From: J029 sp964482495
GTDB taxonomy: Bacteria; Planctomycetota; UBA1135
Direction: 5' to 3'
Assembly: GCA_964482495.1 (NCBI GenBank)
Contig: CAYZXS010000006.1
Location: 1 to 64,000 of the forward strand
DNA length: 64,000 nt
Shown: one piece after another, positions 40,575-50,290 of the stretch
Position numbering within the stretch: the stretch's first letter is position 1
Layout: the number at the start of each line of letters is the position of its first letter
Translations under genes and position numbers: made by a program
The notes under the pieces: model-generated
The model's input: only the letters and a program-made list of their open reading frames with translations
Databases searched by the model: none
What the model was told of the DNA's origin: nothing

Positions 40575-43112
40575 ATGACTGGCGGCTTCCTCTCTCGAGC
40601 CGGCGGCGCGACCCTCGCCGGCCTCTTCCTGTGCGCGGTGGCCGGAGCCCAGGGGAGCAAGGCGGACTACGACCGCGCGGCCAAGCTGCGGCAGCTCGGC
40701 TCCGGTAAGGTCCTCGGCGCCGAGCTGCGGCCCGAGTGGCTGGAGGGCGGCCAGCTCTGGTATCAGGTCCAGACCGCCGGCGGCGAGCGGGAGATCGTCC
40801 TGGTCGATCCGGCGGCGGAGCCGGGCTCGCGCCGTCAGCGGCTCGGCTCCACCGATGAGCTGGCGATGCTGCTCGGCCTGCCTCCGGAGCAGTGCCGGGT
40901 GGCGCGGCTGCGCCCCGAGGCGGACGGCGGCTACCTGCTGCTGATGAGCGACGACGCCGGCCTGGTCCGGTGGCGGCCTGCCCAGGCAGAGGCCGGAACC
41001 GTCGACCCCGCCGCGGTCGACGCCTTCCGGCTGTCCAGCCAGCGCCCAGGGGCCCGCGGCGGCCGCCGCGGCGGCGACACCGGCATCCTGTTCGTGAACC
41101 GCACGGGCGGCCCGGTGACCTTGTCCTGGCTCGCGGGAGGCGACGATGCCAAGTCCTACGGCGAGCTCGCCGCGGGCGCCAGCCGATGGCAGCACACCTT
41201 CGCTGGCCACGCCTGGCGCGTGGACGACGCGGCCGGCGAGACCTTGGCGCGCTTCCGGGGGGCCGCCCGGCCTGGAGTGGCCCTGATCGCGGACCAAGAT
41301 CGGTTCGGCGCCGAGGAGCCGGCGGCGGGAGGGGAGCCGCGCGCGGAGGCCGGTGGCGAGAACGGCCAGGCGTCTGCGCCGCGCTTCCGGGCCGAGGTCC
41401 GCGAGCATGACCTCTGGCTGGTGGACCTCGAGAGCCGCGCCGAGACCCGCCTCAGCCGCGACGGCCGGGTCGATGACCGCTACCGCGGCCCCTTCCGTTG
41501 GTCCCCCGACCGCCGCTACCTTGCTTGTCTGCAGGAGGTCCCGGCCCAGGAGCACAAGGTGCACCTGATCGACTCGGCCCCGGACGACCGGCTGCAGCCC
41601 GACCTGCAGGCCTTCGACTACCTCAAGCCCGGCGACCGCATCGCCGAGCCGCGGCTGCGGCTGTTCCGGGTCGAGGAGGACGGCGCGGCCACCGCGATTC
41701 CGGTGGACGACGCCCTTTTCCCCAACCCCTGGAGCCTGCGGCGCATCGAGTGGGCGCCGGACAGCTCGCGCTTCACGGCGCTCTACAACCAGCGCGGCCA
41801 TCAGGTCCTGCGCTGGCTGGCGGTCGACGCCGCGACCGGCGACGTCACGACGATCATCGAGGAGGCCAGCCCGACCTTCGTCGACTACGCCGGCAAGACC
41901 TTCCTGCACCCCCTGCACGACACCGGAGAGGTCATCTGGATGTCCGAGCGCAGCGGCTGGAACCACCTCTACCTGATCGACAGCGCCACCGGCGCGGTCA
42001 AGCGGCCGATCACGGCGGGGGAGTGGGTGGTTCGCGGGGTCGAGCGGGTCGACGAGGAGAAGCGCGAGGCGCTGATCCGGATCATGGGCTTCCACGCCGA
42101 CCAGGACCCGTACCACGTGCACTTCGCCGTCGTCGGCCTCGACGACGGTTCGCTGCGCTTGCTCACGGAGGGCGACGGCAGCCACCGGATCGAGTTCTCG
42201 CCGGACGGCAGCCTCTACACCGACACCTGGTCCCGCGTCGACCAGCCGCCGGTGACCGAGCTGCGCCGCTACGCCGACGGCTCGCTCGTCGCCGAGCTGG
42301 CCCGCGCCGACGCCGCGCCGCTGCTCGCGACCGGCTGGCGGCTGCCGCAGCGCTTCACCGCCATGGGCCGCGACGGCGCCACCGATATTTATGGCGTGGT
42401 CTACAGGCCGACGGACCACGACCCGGCCAAGCAGTACCCGCTGATCGAGGCGATCTACGCCGGCCCGCACGGACATCACGTGCCGAAGACCTGGGCCGCT
42501 CACCGCCGACCGCAGGAGCTGGCCGAGCTCGGCTTCATCGTCGTCCAGATCGACGGCATGGGCACCAATTGGCGCTCCAAGGCCTTCCACGACGTCGCCT
42601 GGCAGAACCTGGGCGACGCCGGCTTCCCGGACCGCATCGCCTGGATCCGGGCGTTGGCGGCCACTGACCCGTCGATCGACCTCTCGCGCGTCGGGATCTA
42701 CGGCGGCAGCGCCGGCGGCCAGAACGCCATGCGGGCGCTGATCGCCCACGGCGACTTCTACCGCGCCGCGGTGGCCGACTGCGGCTGCCACGACAACCGC
42801 ATGGACAAGATCTGGTGGAACGAGCTGTGGATGGGCTGGCCGATCGGGCCACACTACGAGGAGAGCTCGAACGTGGTCCAGGCCCACCGCATGCAGGGCG
42901 ACTTGCTGCTGGTGGTCGGCGAGCTCGACCGCAACGTCGACCCCGCATCCACCATGCAGGTGGTCGACGCCCTGGTCGCCGCGGACAAGGACTTCGAGCT
43001 GCTGGTCATGCCGGGAGCCGGCCACGGCGCCGCCGAGTCGGCCTACGGCACCCGGCGCCGGCGCGACTTCTTCGTCCGCAAGCTGCTCGGGGTGGAGCCG
43101 CGCTGGGAGTAG
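40575..43112 (+). CDS. S9 family DPP IV-like peptidase, secreted
   Basis: An 845-residue protein from the ATG at 40575; a GTG at 40560 overlapping the preceding stop is an in-frame alternative. The signal sequence is GATLAGLFLCAVAGAQG. The propeller half is followed by an alpha/beta-hydrolase domain beginning VVYRPTDHDPAKQYPLIEAI, nucleophile S712 in IYGGSAGGQNAMRAL, Asp in GELDRNVDPAST and His in PGAGHGAAES. This is the DPP IV-type layout of S9B/S9C. A region at about residues 120-240 contains a small VHL-like segment (GILFVNRTGGPVTLSWLAGG and AGHAWRVDD), unusual for S9 peptidases and suggestive of an inserted domain. It directly follows the M61 peptidase gene. Confidence 0.92.
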   Translation: MTGGFLSRAGGATLAGLFLCAVAGAQGSKADYDRAAKLRQLGSGKVLGAELRPEWLEGGQLWYQVQTAGGEREIVLVDPAAEPGSRRQRLGSTDELAMLLGLPPEQCRVARLRPEADGGYLLLMSDDAGLVRWRPAQAEAGTVDPAAVDAFRLSSQRPGARGGRRGGDTGILFVNRTGGPVTLSWLAGGDDAKSYGELAAGASRWQHTFAGHAWRVDDAAGETLARFRGAARPGVALIADQDRFGAEEPAAGGEPRAEAGGENGQASAPRFRAEVREHDLWLVDLESRAETRLSRDGRVDDRYRGPFRWSPDRRYLACLQEVPAQEHKVHLIDSAPDDRLQPDLQAFDYLKPGDRIAEPRLRLFRVEEDGAATAIPVDDALFPNPWSLRRIEWAPDSSRFTALYNQRGHQVLRWLAVDAATGDVTTIIEEASPTFVDYAGKTFLHPLHDTGEVIWMSERSGWNHLYLIDSATGAVKRPITAGEWVVRGVERVDEEKREALIRIMGFHADQDPYHVHFAVVGLDDGSLRLLTEGDGSHRIEFSPDGSLYTDTWSRVDQPPVTELRRYADGSLVAELARADAAPLLATGWRLPQRFTAMGRDGATDIYGVVYRPTDHDPAKQYPLIEAIYAGPHGHHVPKTWAAHRRPQELAELGFIVVQIDGMGTNWRSKAFHDVAWQNLGDAGFPDRIAWIRALAATDPSIDLSRVGIYGGSAGGQNAMRALIAHGDFYRAAVADCGCHDNRMDKIWWNELWMGWPIGPHYEESSNVVQAHRMQGDLLLVVGELDRNVDPASTMQVVDALVAADKDFELLVMPGAGHGAAESAYGTRRRRDFFVRKLLGVEPRWE

Positions 43113-43161
43113 CCGATCGACGACCCGCGGGCCGTCGTCGGCGGGCCTGAGGATCCTGTGG

Positions 43162-43167
43162 TAGCTT
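43162..43167 (+). promoter_or_regulatory. Candidate -10 hexamer TAGCTT
   Basis: TAGCTT on the plus strand, about 50 bases before the CotH-like start at 43217. Confidence 0.3.
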
Positions 43168-43216
43168 GAGAGGGCCGCTCCCAGCCCCATCGCGGCCCAT
43201 CCCCATCCCCCCCTGG

Positions 43217-44428
43217 ATGAACCCCATGGCCCACGCCACCGTCGCGCGGATCGCCTGCGCGGTCCTGCTCCTCGCCGCCCCGGCGCTCTCCCAGCGCGCG
43301 CTCCTCAAGCCCCGGCCGACTGCCCTGGACTGGCCGCAGGTCTTCGAGCCGACCCAGGTCCTGCAGCTCGAGCTGAGCCTGTCGCCGACCGACTGGCAGA
43401 CCGTCCAGAACGACACCAGCTACAGCATCGAGGTGCCCGGTTGGTTCAACCTTGCCGGCGAGCAGGCGATTCTGGTCTCGGTGCGGCGCAAGTCCTGCGA
43501 CGCGCTCAACGCCGGCACCGGCTTCCAGAAGGTGTCGCTGAAGATCGACATCAACGAGTACGTCACCGGCCAGGACTGGCACGACCTCAAGAAGCTGAGC
43601 CTGGAGAACGGCGACGACGAGGATGTGGTCACCGAGGGGCTGGCTTGGGCGCTGCACCGCATGGCCAGCGGCCCCGAGGGCTACGGCTACGAAGCCGGCC
43701 TGTGCAATTGGGCCGCCTTGACGATCAACGGCGTCTACACCGGGCTCTACGTTAACCCGGAGCAGCGTGACAAGCGCTTCCTCGAGAACCGCGGCCAGTG
43801 GATCGACAACCTGACCTGGCTCTACAAGCTCGGCGACATCTACTCGGACACGCTCAAGGCCGGCACCGGCGAGAGCCCGGAGCACCAGGCCCTCTGCTAC
43901 GACCCCTTCCAGCGCCCGAACGGCGGCTGCTCGACCCCGCCGCCGCCGGCCTTCGAGAGCGAGGTCCGCAGCATGATCGACCTCCAGGGCATGCTGACGA
44001 TGGGCGCGGTGAACGCCCTGGTCAGCCACCCGGATTCGCTGTTCTCCAAGGGCAAGAACCTCCACTTCGCCGACTTCACGGTCGGCTCGAAGCGGCGCTA
44101 CTACCCCTGGGACCTGGACTCGGTGATGAACCAGCTGAACTGGGACATCTACAACCCGGGTAAGCACTACGCCGACCACCTGCTCGGCACCCCCGCGATT
44201 CGCGCCGAGTACCGGCAGTTGTTCACCGACTTGCTGGACGGTCCGCTGGCCGAGGCGGAGATCCACGCCTTCCTCGACCGGATGGAGCCGATCCTGACGC
44301 CGTGGCTGGAGCTCGATCCGAACAACCAGATCGGTTTCGGCGGCTCGATCGCCGCCCACTTCCAGGCCAAGAAGACCTGGCTGGGGCAGCGCATCCCGAT
44401 CGTGCGGACCCAGATCGCGAACGGCTGA
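43217..44428 (+). CDS. CotH-like kinase family protein, secreted
   Basis: A 403-residue protein; ATGs at 43217 and 43226 are both reasonable and I take the first. A signal peptide (ARIACAVLLLAAPALSQ) leads to a CotH-type fold: FQKVSLKIDINEYV, DLKKLSLENGDDEDVVTEGL, INGVYTGLYVNPEQRDKRFL and the metal-binding region RRYYPWDLDSVMNQ. In CotH proteins the equivalent Asp residues bind metal and ATP, and spore-coat members phosphorylate proteins. Secreted bacterial members outside spore-formers are mostly uncharacterised; they are common in planctomycetes and polysaccharide-degrading bacteria. The DLDS core is retained, so activity is possible. It is convergent with the giant fusion gene. Confidence 0.85.
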   Translation: MNPMAHATVARIACAVLLLAAPALSQRALLKPRPTALDWPQVFEPTQVLQLELSLSPTDWQTVQNDTSYSIEVPGWFNLAGEQAILVSVRRKSCDALNAGTGFQKVSLKIDINEYVTGQDWHDLKKLSLENGDDEDVVTEGLAWALHRMASGPEGYGYEAGLCNWAALTINGVYTGLYVNPEQRDKRFLENRGQWIDNLTWLYKLGDIYSDTLKAGTGESPEHQALCYDPFQRPNGGCSTPPPPAFESEVRSMIDLQGMLTMGAVNALVSHPDSLFSKGKNLHFADFTVGSKRRYYPWDLDSVMNQLNWDIYNPGKHYADHLLGTPAIRAEYRQLFTDLLDGPLAEAEIHAFLDRMEPILTPWLELDPNNQIGFGGSIAAHFQAKKTWLGQRIPIVRTQIANG

Positions 44429-44433
44429 GCGCT

Positions 44434-44455
44434 GCCTGGCCCAGGACAGCCAGGC
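44434..44455. terminator. Hairpin between convergent genes
   Basis: A 7-bp stem GCCTGGC/GCCAGGC (44434-44440 with 44449-44455) lies between the stops of the CotH-like gene and the fusion gene. There is no T tract, so it is only a weak candidate. Confidence 0.35.
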
Positions 44456-44465
44456 CCTTGGCGGT

Positions 44466-47400
44466 TCAGCGCGCCTTGATCTTCACCCGGAAGCCGACGT
44501 CGTGCACCGCCTGGAAGGGGCGGTAGTGCAGCCGCGCGGCAGAGCGCGCCGACTTCGGCCTTGAAGCCCAGGAGCCGCCGCGGACGACGCGGTCGGCCTC
44601 GCCGCCGAGGGCGTTTCGGCCGTCGTCCTCGCGATAGGGGTAGGGCGCGTAGCGCGAGCTCGTCCACTCGCCGACGTTGCCGTGCATGTCCCGCAGGCCC
44701 CAGGCGTTGGCGGCGTAGCGGCCGGCGCGGGTCATCAGCTTGGCCCCGTCGTCGAAGCGCGCGTCCTTGGGCAGGAAGTCCTCGTACGGGCTCGGGTTGG
44801 CGATCGGCTGCGGGTTGACGCCGGTCACCGCGAGTAGTCGGATCGAGGCGTCGGCGAGGTTGGCGTGGCCGCCGAAGTCAGTATCCAGACCGCCGTAGGA
44901 GAAGGGCGCGGCGCTTCCGGCGCGGCAGGCCCACTCCCACTCGGCTTCGCTCGGCAGGCTGCAATCCATGCCGGTGCGCTCGCTCAGCCACGCGCAGAAG
45001 GCCACCGCTTGCCGCCACGTGACCCGAATCACGGGGTTCCTGGCGTCGTTGGCCGGATACCCCGGCGTCGTGTGGTCCTTGTGGTGTTGGTCGAGGTAGC
45101 CGTTGTCGTGGGTCGGGTCGAAGGCGCTGAACTGGCCGCGGGTGACCTCGAGGCGCCCGAGGTAGTAAGGCTCGGCGACCGACACCCGCGTCCGCGGCAG
45201 CTCGTCGGTATTGCCGTCGAGCTCGCCCATGAGGAACTCGCCTGCGGGAACCAGGACGAACTCCATCGCCCTCCCTTCACCGAGGTCGACGCGGAGCTCG
45301 CGCGGAAGGCCGCCGGCCGCCTGCTTGGCGGCGGCCTCCGCGGCGCCGAAGGGCCAGCCGGCGAAGTCAGCGTCGCCGCGCGGCGGGGCCGGCGGCGGCG
45401 TCGGGATCAGCGGCTCGACCTGCTCGACCGGGCGCGCCGCCGGCCCCGAGGCCAGCTCGGCCTCGACGTCCAGCGGCCGGTTGGCGAAGCAGCTCAGCAT
45501 CTCCTGGCGCTGCAGCTGGTAGTCGGCGGCGATGTCGCGGTGCTCGCTCCAGGTGCCGTGGTCGGGCACGTTGAGGTCGATCCAGGTCACGAGCCGGTCC
45601 CAGGCCTCGGCGTCGAGCGCGACGCCGTGGTGGCCGCGCTCGAGCATCTGCACCAGCTCGCTGGTGTTGGCGTGGTACTCGTACGGCTTCTGCAGGTGGT
45701 AGTCGCTCTCCGGGCCGGGCCGGCGCACGTAGGGGTGCAGCGCCAGGTAGGAGGGCGTGAAGTTGCCCCAGCCGTTCTCCTCCTTGCGTCGCAGGTCGGG
45801 CTTGGGCCGGCCGCCTTCGTCGGCGCTGCCGTCGTGGCAGCCGACGCAGCTGCGGTCGAGCACTGGCTGGACCTCGCGCTTGAAGCTGAAGCCGCGCGCC
45901 GGGCCGTACCAGGGCTCGATGTCGCGCGGCGCCTGGCCCGAGGCCAGGGTCGGCCGCAGCATCGGCGCCGAATTCTGGCTCTCGTGGCAGCCGACGCAGG
46001 ACAAGGTCTCACCGGGCATGGCGGTGAACCAGCTGCGCATCAGCTGCACCGCGCGGCCGTCCTCGTCCAGCGGCTGCACCGCCAGCGGCGTGTTGGCGGG
46101 AACCAGGAAGGAGGCGGAGCCGTCCTCCTCGACCGGCACCGTGCCGAGGATGCGGTGCACGTCCCAGCCGCCCTCGACGGCGACGTGCTTGTGGCNNNNN
46201 NNNNNNNNNNNNNNNNNNNNNNNNNNNNNNNNNNNNNNNNNNNNNNNNNNNNNNNNNNNNNNNNNNNNNNNNNNNNNNNNNNNNNNNNNNNNNNNGTGCC
46301 GAGGATGCGGTGCACGTCCCAGCCGCCCTCGACGGCGACGTGCTTGTGGCCGCCCATGTCCGGGTAGGCGTAGTGCAACTCGTAGACGCGCAGGTCCTTG
46401 ACCGTGCCGCGCGGCACGCCGGCCAGGCCCGGGCCCTCGTAGACGTCGCCCATGTAGACCTGGGCGTCGTCGCGCGCCAGGTCGACGCGGTCGGGGATCA
46501 CCGGCGGCTTCTCGGTGGCGCGGAAGGGGATCGGCTCGAACAGGGCGTGGCCCGGCAGCTCGGCGAGCAGCGTGATGTTGTCGAAGACGTCGACCAGGTA
46601 GACGCCCCACGGGTCGGCGGGGCTCGGCTTGCAGGAGACCAGGAAGTGCTTCTCGCTCAGCGGGTAGGGGTGGAGGAAGCGCGGCCAGCTGTCGTCGACG
46701 AGCTGGTCCTTGATCACCGGCTCGACCTCCTCGCCCCAGCCGGGGATGCGCTGGACCACGCCGTCGGCCTCGAAGCGGCCCTTGGCCGGGTCGAAGAGCA
46801 CCAGCTCGCCCATGCGCGGCACGCCGTGGTGGCCGGAGACGATGGTCGCCACCATCGACGGGTGGCCGGGGACCGGCCGGGCGTAGAACAGCGAGTTCGG
46901 CCAGTAGGAGTTGGAGCCGTAGTACTCGGCCTGCCCGGTGCCGTCCGGGTTCATGTTGAACAGGATGCGGGTGAAGTAGTGCGGCGTGTCCGAGTACTCC
47001 CAGCGGGCGTAGAGGACGCGGCCGTTGTTGAGCACGGTCGGGCACCAGTCGTGGTCCTGGTCGAAGCACAGCTGGCGCAGGCTGTCGTTCTCCTCGTCGA
47101 GCAGGAACAGGTTGGCTACGGCGTCGGCGCCGCCGACGCAGGGAATGCCCTGGAAGACCCGCGTCGAGTCGAAGATGATCCGGCCGTCCGGCAGGTAACA
47201 GGCGTCGTAGTTGTCGATCGCCGGGTGGGCGCTCTCGGTCAGCGGCCGCAGGCCGCCGCCGTCGGCGCCGAGCTCCCAGATCTGCCACCTCTGGTCCTCG
47301 TCGGGCATCGAGAACAGCATCCGGTCGGCGTCGAAGTGCAGGTCGACGTCGGCCAGCATGCGCGGCGTCTCGGGCCGGAAGAAGCTCTCGACGGTCGCGG

Positions 47401-48634
47401 CGCCGCCGCGCAGCGACAGGGTCACGATCTCGTCGTCGTAGCCGCTGCGAGGCAGCGAGCAGTTGCCTTGCCAGTTCTGGGGCAGGCCGAGCTTGGGACT
47501 GTCGGCCCGGCGCTTGACCGCCAGCAGCCGGTCGAAGTCGAGCAGCGGGTTGTCGAGCAGCGCCTGGCGGCGGAAGGCCTGGATCCGCTCGAGCCGGGTC
47601 TGGACTCCATGGAGCGCCCTGTCGCCGTCAACGGTTAACGAGAGGCGCATGTGAGGGAGGACAGCCTCCATCTGCGCCAATTCCTCCAGCTGCTCGTCGC
47701 AGCGGCCGGCGACCTGAGGGGCGCTGGCGCGGCGGTCTTCCAGCGCGCGCCGGAGGGCAGGAAGGTTGAGGGAGTCGAGTTCCCGAAGAGTGTCGCGGAT
47801 CTCGCAGAGGCGGAGGTAGGACTCGAGCAGGGCGAGCTCCTGGAAGCCTCGCTCGCTGCTCAGCATGGTCTCGACCTCGCTTTCGTCGCCGCCGATCTGC
47901 TCGGTTAGCTGGCGGATCAGACCGCGGCTCGTCGGCAGGGCTGAGCCCTCGTCGAACCAGCCCAGGTGGCCGCCGCCGGGTAGGTCGCGCTGGAAGCGCG
48001 CCACTTCCAGGGGGAAGTCGGCGGCGATCTGGCGCCACAGCGGCTTCAGCGGATCGTCGCGTAGCGAGAAGGCGAAGCCGTGGCCGCCGCCGCGGTTGTG
48101 GATCTTGAGCAGCAGGTGGTTTTCACCCGCGACCAAGGCTAGCTCGGCCTGGTCCTGGTCCGCCGCTAGCCCGCGGGCGACGTCCTTCGCCAGCACCGGA
48201 CCACCGTTGAGCCAGACGGCCAGGCCGTCGTCGCTGCCGAGGTGAGCGGTCACCACCGTTGCCTCGGTGGCCGTGATGGTGCGGTAGAGATAGGTCGAAG
48301 ACTTGCCGCCCTGCGGCAGCCCGTGCGGGACGCCGTCGACCCAGTCTCGGTGGCGGGTCCATCGCAGCTCGCCTGCGCCGTCGACTGCGGCGAGATCGAC
48401 CGCGGTCTCGGGGAACAGCGTCACCGAGAAATCCGCCGCCGGCAACGGCGCGGTCGCCCACCACGGCCCCAAATCGACACCCTCCCGCTCCTCGAGCGCC
48501 AGATAGCGCGCCCGCGAAGCCAGCATGGTCTCGGCCCAGGAGTCCTGGTGAGAGTAGGGCGATCCCTGCTCTTGGGCGAGCAGTGGCGCGCCAGGGAGCA
48601 GGAGCAGGATCAAGGGGAGGAGGCTGATTCGCAT
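44466..48634 (-). CDS. Hydrazine-synthase-alpha-like / cytochrome c / formylglycine-generating-enzyme-like fusion, split by assembly gap
   Basis: Removing the 155 bases made of one 55-bp duplicate plus 100 N restores one frame of 1337 residues from the ATG at 48634. A signal peptide (LLPLILLLLPGAPLLAQ) leads to a PA14-like domain, an alpha-helical stretch of about 150 residues, and a beta-propeller/hydrazine-synthase-alpha middle domain, with TVPVEEDGSASFLVPANTPL and LMRSWFTAMPGE. Then come two heme c sites, CVGCH at about residues 830 and 878. The C-terminal domain (about 1063-1337) is SUMF1/FGE-like: FVLVPAGEFLMGE, GLRDMHGNVGEWTSSRYAP and RVVRGGSWASRPKSARSA. This order is typical of planctomycete periplasmic proteins of unknown function. 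It starts 54 bases after the cupin gene on the same strand. Confidence 0.88.
46141..46350. repeat. 55-bp perfect duplicate flanking the gap
   Basis: 46141-46195 and 46296-46350 are identical over 55 bases, directly against both sides of the N run. This is an unmerged contig overlap, not a biological repeat. Confidence 0.95.
46196..46295. other. Scaffold gap of 100 N
   Basis: Exactly 100 N, a default scaffolding length. Since its two flanks are the same 55 bases, the true gap is probably zero or negative. Confidence 0.99.
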
Positions 48635-48688
48635 CGTCTTCCGGCTACCGCGGCGGCGGTGGGGTGGGCCGAGTTCGGCCCCCGGGGA

Positions 48689-49360
48689 TCAGAGCTTGAT
48701 GTCCGGGTGCGTAAAGCGCAGGCCGTCCATGTCGTGGAAGGAGGCGTACTCGCTGACGATCGCGCCCTCGGGGCCGGCGATCATCCAGTGCTTCTCTTCG
48801 GGGTTGGCGAGCATGCCGTACTCGCCTGGCTTCAGGACCGTCGCGGTGCGGGCGACGGCGATGTCGCGGTGCAGCGGCGGGATGTCCTGGTCGGCGGTCG
48901 GGCTCGGCTCGCCCTCGGAGTAGAGCGTCACCGAACCGTGGCGCAGGTGCCAGCCCTCGACCTTGGCGCGGCCGTTGGCGGTGGCCAGGTGCCAGTGCTC
49001 GGGGATCATCTGCCCGGGCAGCAGGTAGATCTCGTGGCCCATGTAGTCGTGCTCCTGGTTGTTCATCCAGAAGACGCCGGCCATGCCGGCCTCGGTGAAC
49101 TGGCCCAGGCCGAAGTCGAGGGTCCAGAACTCCTCGCCGCGCAGCCGCTCCGGGATGGGGTAGCCGAAGTGCTCCATCATCTCGTAGTAGGCGGCCTTCG
49201 CGGTCACGTCGTCGAAGGCGCCGTCCTCGCCGTAGTAGTGGTCGTTGCCGTAGCTCTGGTAGGCCATCGTGTCCTCGTCCTTCATGCCGCAGCTCGCGAT
49301 CGTCATGGTCAAGGCGACCGCCGCGCAGGAGGCCGGAATCAGGGTGTTCAGGGTGGTCAT
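48689..49360 (-). CDS. Cupin lipoprotein resembling D-lyxose ketol-isomerase
   Basis: A 223-residue protein. The N-terminus MTTLNTLIPASCAAVALTMT IASC carries a hydrophobic segment ending in IASC, a good lipobox, so the mature protein should be lipid-anchored outside the cytoplasm. The rest is a cupin: GHEIYLLPGQMIPEHWHLAT supplies a metal-binding His pair, and VLKPGEYGMLANPEEKHWMI a further His in the second cupin motif. The overall pattern resembles the D-lyxose isomerase family, which interconverts aldoses and ketoses with a metal. That assignment is tentative, and the predicted export is odd for an enzyme feeding a cytoplasmic kinase. It is the last gene of the VOC-dhaK-dhaL-lsrF cassette, 24 bases downstream of lsrF. 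Confidence 0.75.
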   Translation of the reverse strand: MTTLNTLIPASCAAVALTMTIASCGMKDEDTMAYQSYGNDHYYGEDGAFDDVTAKAAYYEMMEHFGYPIPERLRGEEFWTLDFGLGQFTEAGMAGVFWMNNQEHDYMGHEIYLLPGQMIPEHWHLATANGRAKVEGWHLRHGSVTLYSEGEPSPTADQDIPPLHRDIAVARTATVLKPGEYGMLANPEEKHWMIAGPEGAIVSEYASFHDMDGLRFTHPDIKL

Positions 49361-49384
49361 GCGGGTTTCCTCTTCGGCGGCCGC

Positions 49385-50290
49385 TCAGCGCGACCCCTGC
49401 ATCTGGTGATCGCTCATCAGCGAGCGGTACATCTCGAAGGCCTGCTCCGGGCGGGCGCCGTCGTGCACCACGCTGTGCACCGCCTGGATCATCGCCGCCG
49501 GGTCCTCGGCCAGGAAGATGTTGCGGCCCATGTCGACGCCGGCCGCGCCCTGGTCGATCGCCTTCCAGGCCATGGCCAGGGCGTCGGCCTCGGGCTGCTT
49601 CTTGCCGCCGGCGATCACCACCGGCACCGGCGTGCCGGCGACCACCTCCTCGAAGCCGGGCTCGCAGTAGTAGGTCTTGACGAAGTGTGCGCCGAGCTCG
49701 GCCGACACCCGGCAGGCCAGGCCCAGGTAGCGCGAGTCGCGCACCATCTCCTTGCCCACGGCGGTCACGGCCAGGGTCGGCATGCCGTGGCGGTTGCCCT
49801 CGTCGATCAGCATGCCGAGGTTGTCGAGCGACTCCTTCTCGTACTCGGCGCCGACGTAGACCATGGTCGTGACGGCGGCGGCGTTGAGCCGCAGCGCGTC
49901 CTCGACGCTGACGCCGATGACCTCGTTGCTGAGGTCCTTGAGCACCGTGGCGCCGGTCGAGCAGCGCATCACCACCGGCTTGTTGGCCTCGGGCGGCATG
50001 CAGGACTGCAGCGCGCCGCGGGTGCACATCAGGCAGTCGGCGTAGGGGATGAGCGGCGGGATCGCCAGATCCATGCGCTCGATGCCCGAGGTCGGCCCCA
50101 TGATGTAGCCGTGGTCGAAGGCCAGCATCACAGTGCGGCCGGTGGCCGGGTTGAAGATCCGCGACAGGCGGTTCTTCATTCCCCAGCCGAGGTGCGCCGA
50201 GCCCTTCAGGAAGAAACCCTGCGGGTCGGCGGGAATGGTGGGGGCAAAGCTCTTGCCCGCGTCTTTGGCCTGGTCGCTTGCGTCAACCAC
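49385..50290 (-). CDS. lsrF: LsrF-like class I aldolase/thiolase (DeoC/LacD-type TIM barrel)
   Basis: A 301-residue protein highly similar by eye to E. coli LsrF, including LGWGMKNRLSRIFNPATGRT, MLAFDHGYIMGPTSGIER, CLMCTRGALQS, PVPVVIAGGKKQPEADAL and GAAGVDMGRNIF. The Schiff-base lysine is K205 in AHFVKTYYCEPGF. E. coli LsrF moves an acetyl group from 3-hydroxy-5-phosphooxypentane-2,4-dione (derived from autoinducer-2) to CoA. Here no lsrK, lsrG or lsrACDB genes are nearby, so the substrate may instead be a different phosphorylated ketose made by the adjacent DhaK-DhaL. The start is a GTG at 50290 that overlaps the dhaL stop by 8 bases, indicating translational coupling. Confidence 0.92.
   Translation of the reverse strand: MVDASDQAKDAGKSFAPTIPADPQGFFLKGSAHLGWGMKNRLSRIFNPATGRTVMLAFDHGYIMGPTSGIERMDLAIPPLIPYADCLMCTRGALQSCMPPEANKPVVMRCSTGATVLKDLSNEVIGVSVEDALRLNAAAVTTMVYVGAEYEKESLDNLGMLIDEGNRHGMPTLAVTAVGKEMVRDSRYLGLACRVSAELGAHFVKTYYCEPGFEEVVAGTPVPVVIAGGKKQPEADALAMAWKAIDQGAAGVDMGRNIFLAEDPAAMIQAVHSVVHDGARPEQAFEMYRSLMSDHQMQGSR

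Noticed and set aside
43117..43142. Terminator after the S9 peptidase at 40575-43112
   Set aside because: The stem is 7 bp with a long loop and no T tract; too weak to report as a feature.
44466..48634. Anammox hydrazine synthase
   Set aside because: Only a domain resembling part of the alpha subunit is present, fused to an FGE-like domain; beta and gamma subunits are missing.
49385..50290. Autoinducer-2 quorum-sensing system
   Set aside because: Only the LsrF homologue is present; LsrK, LsrR, LsrG and the Lsr transporter are absent from the window.
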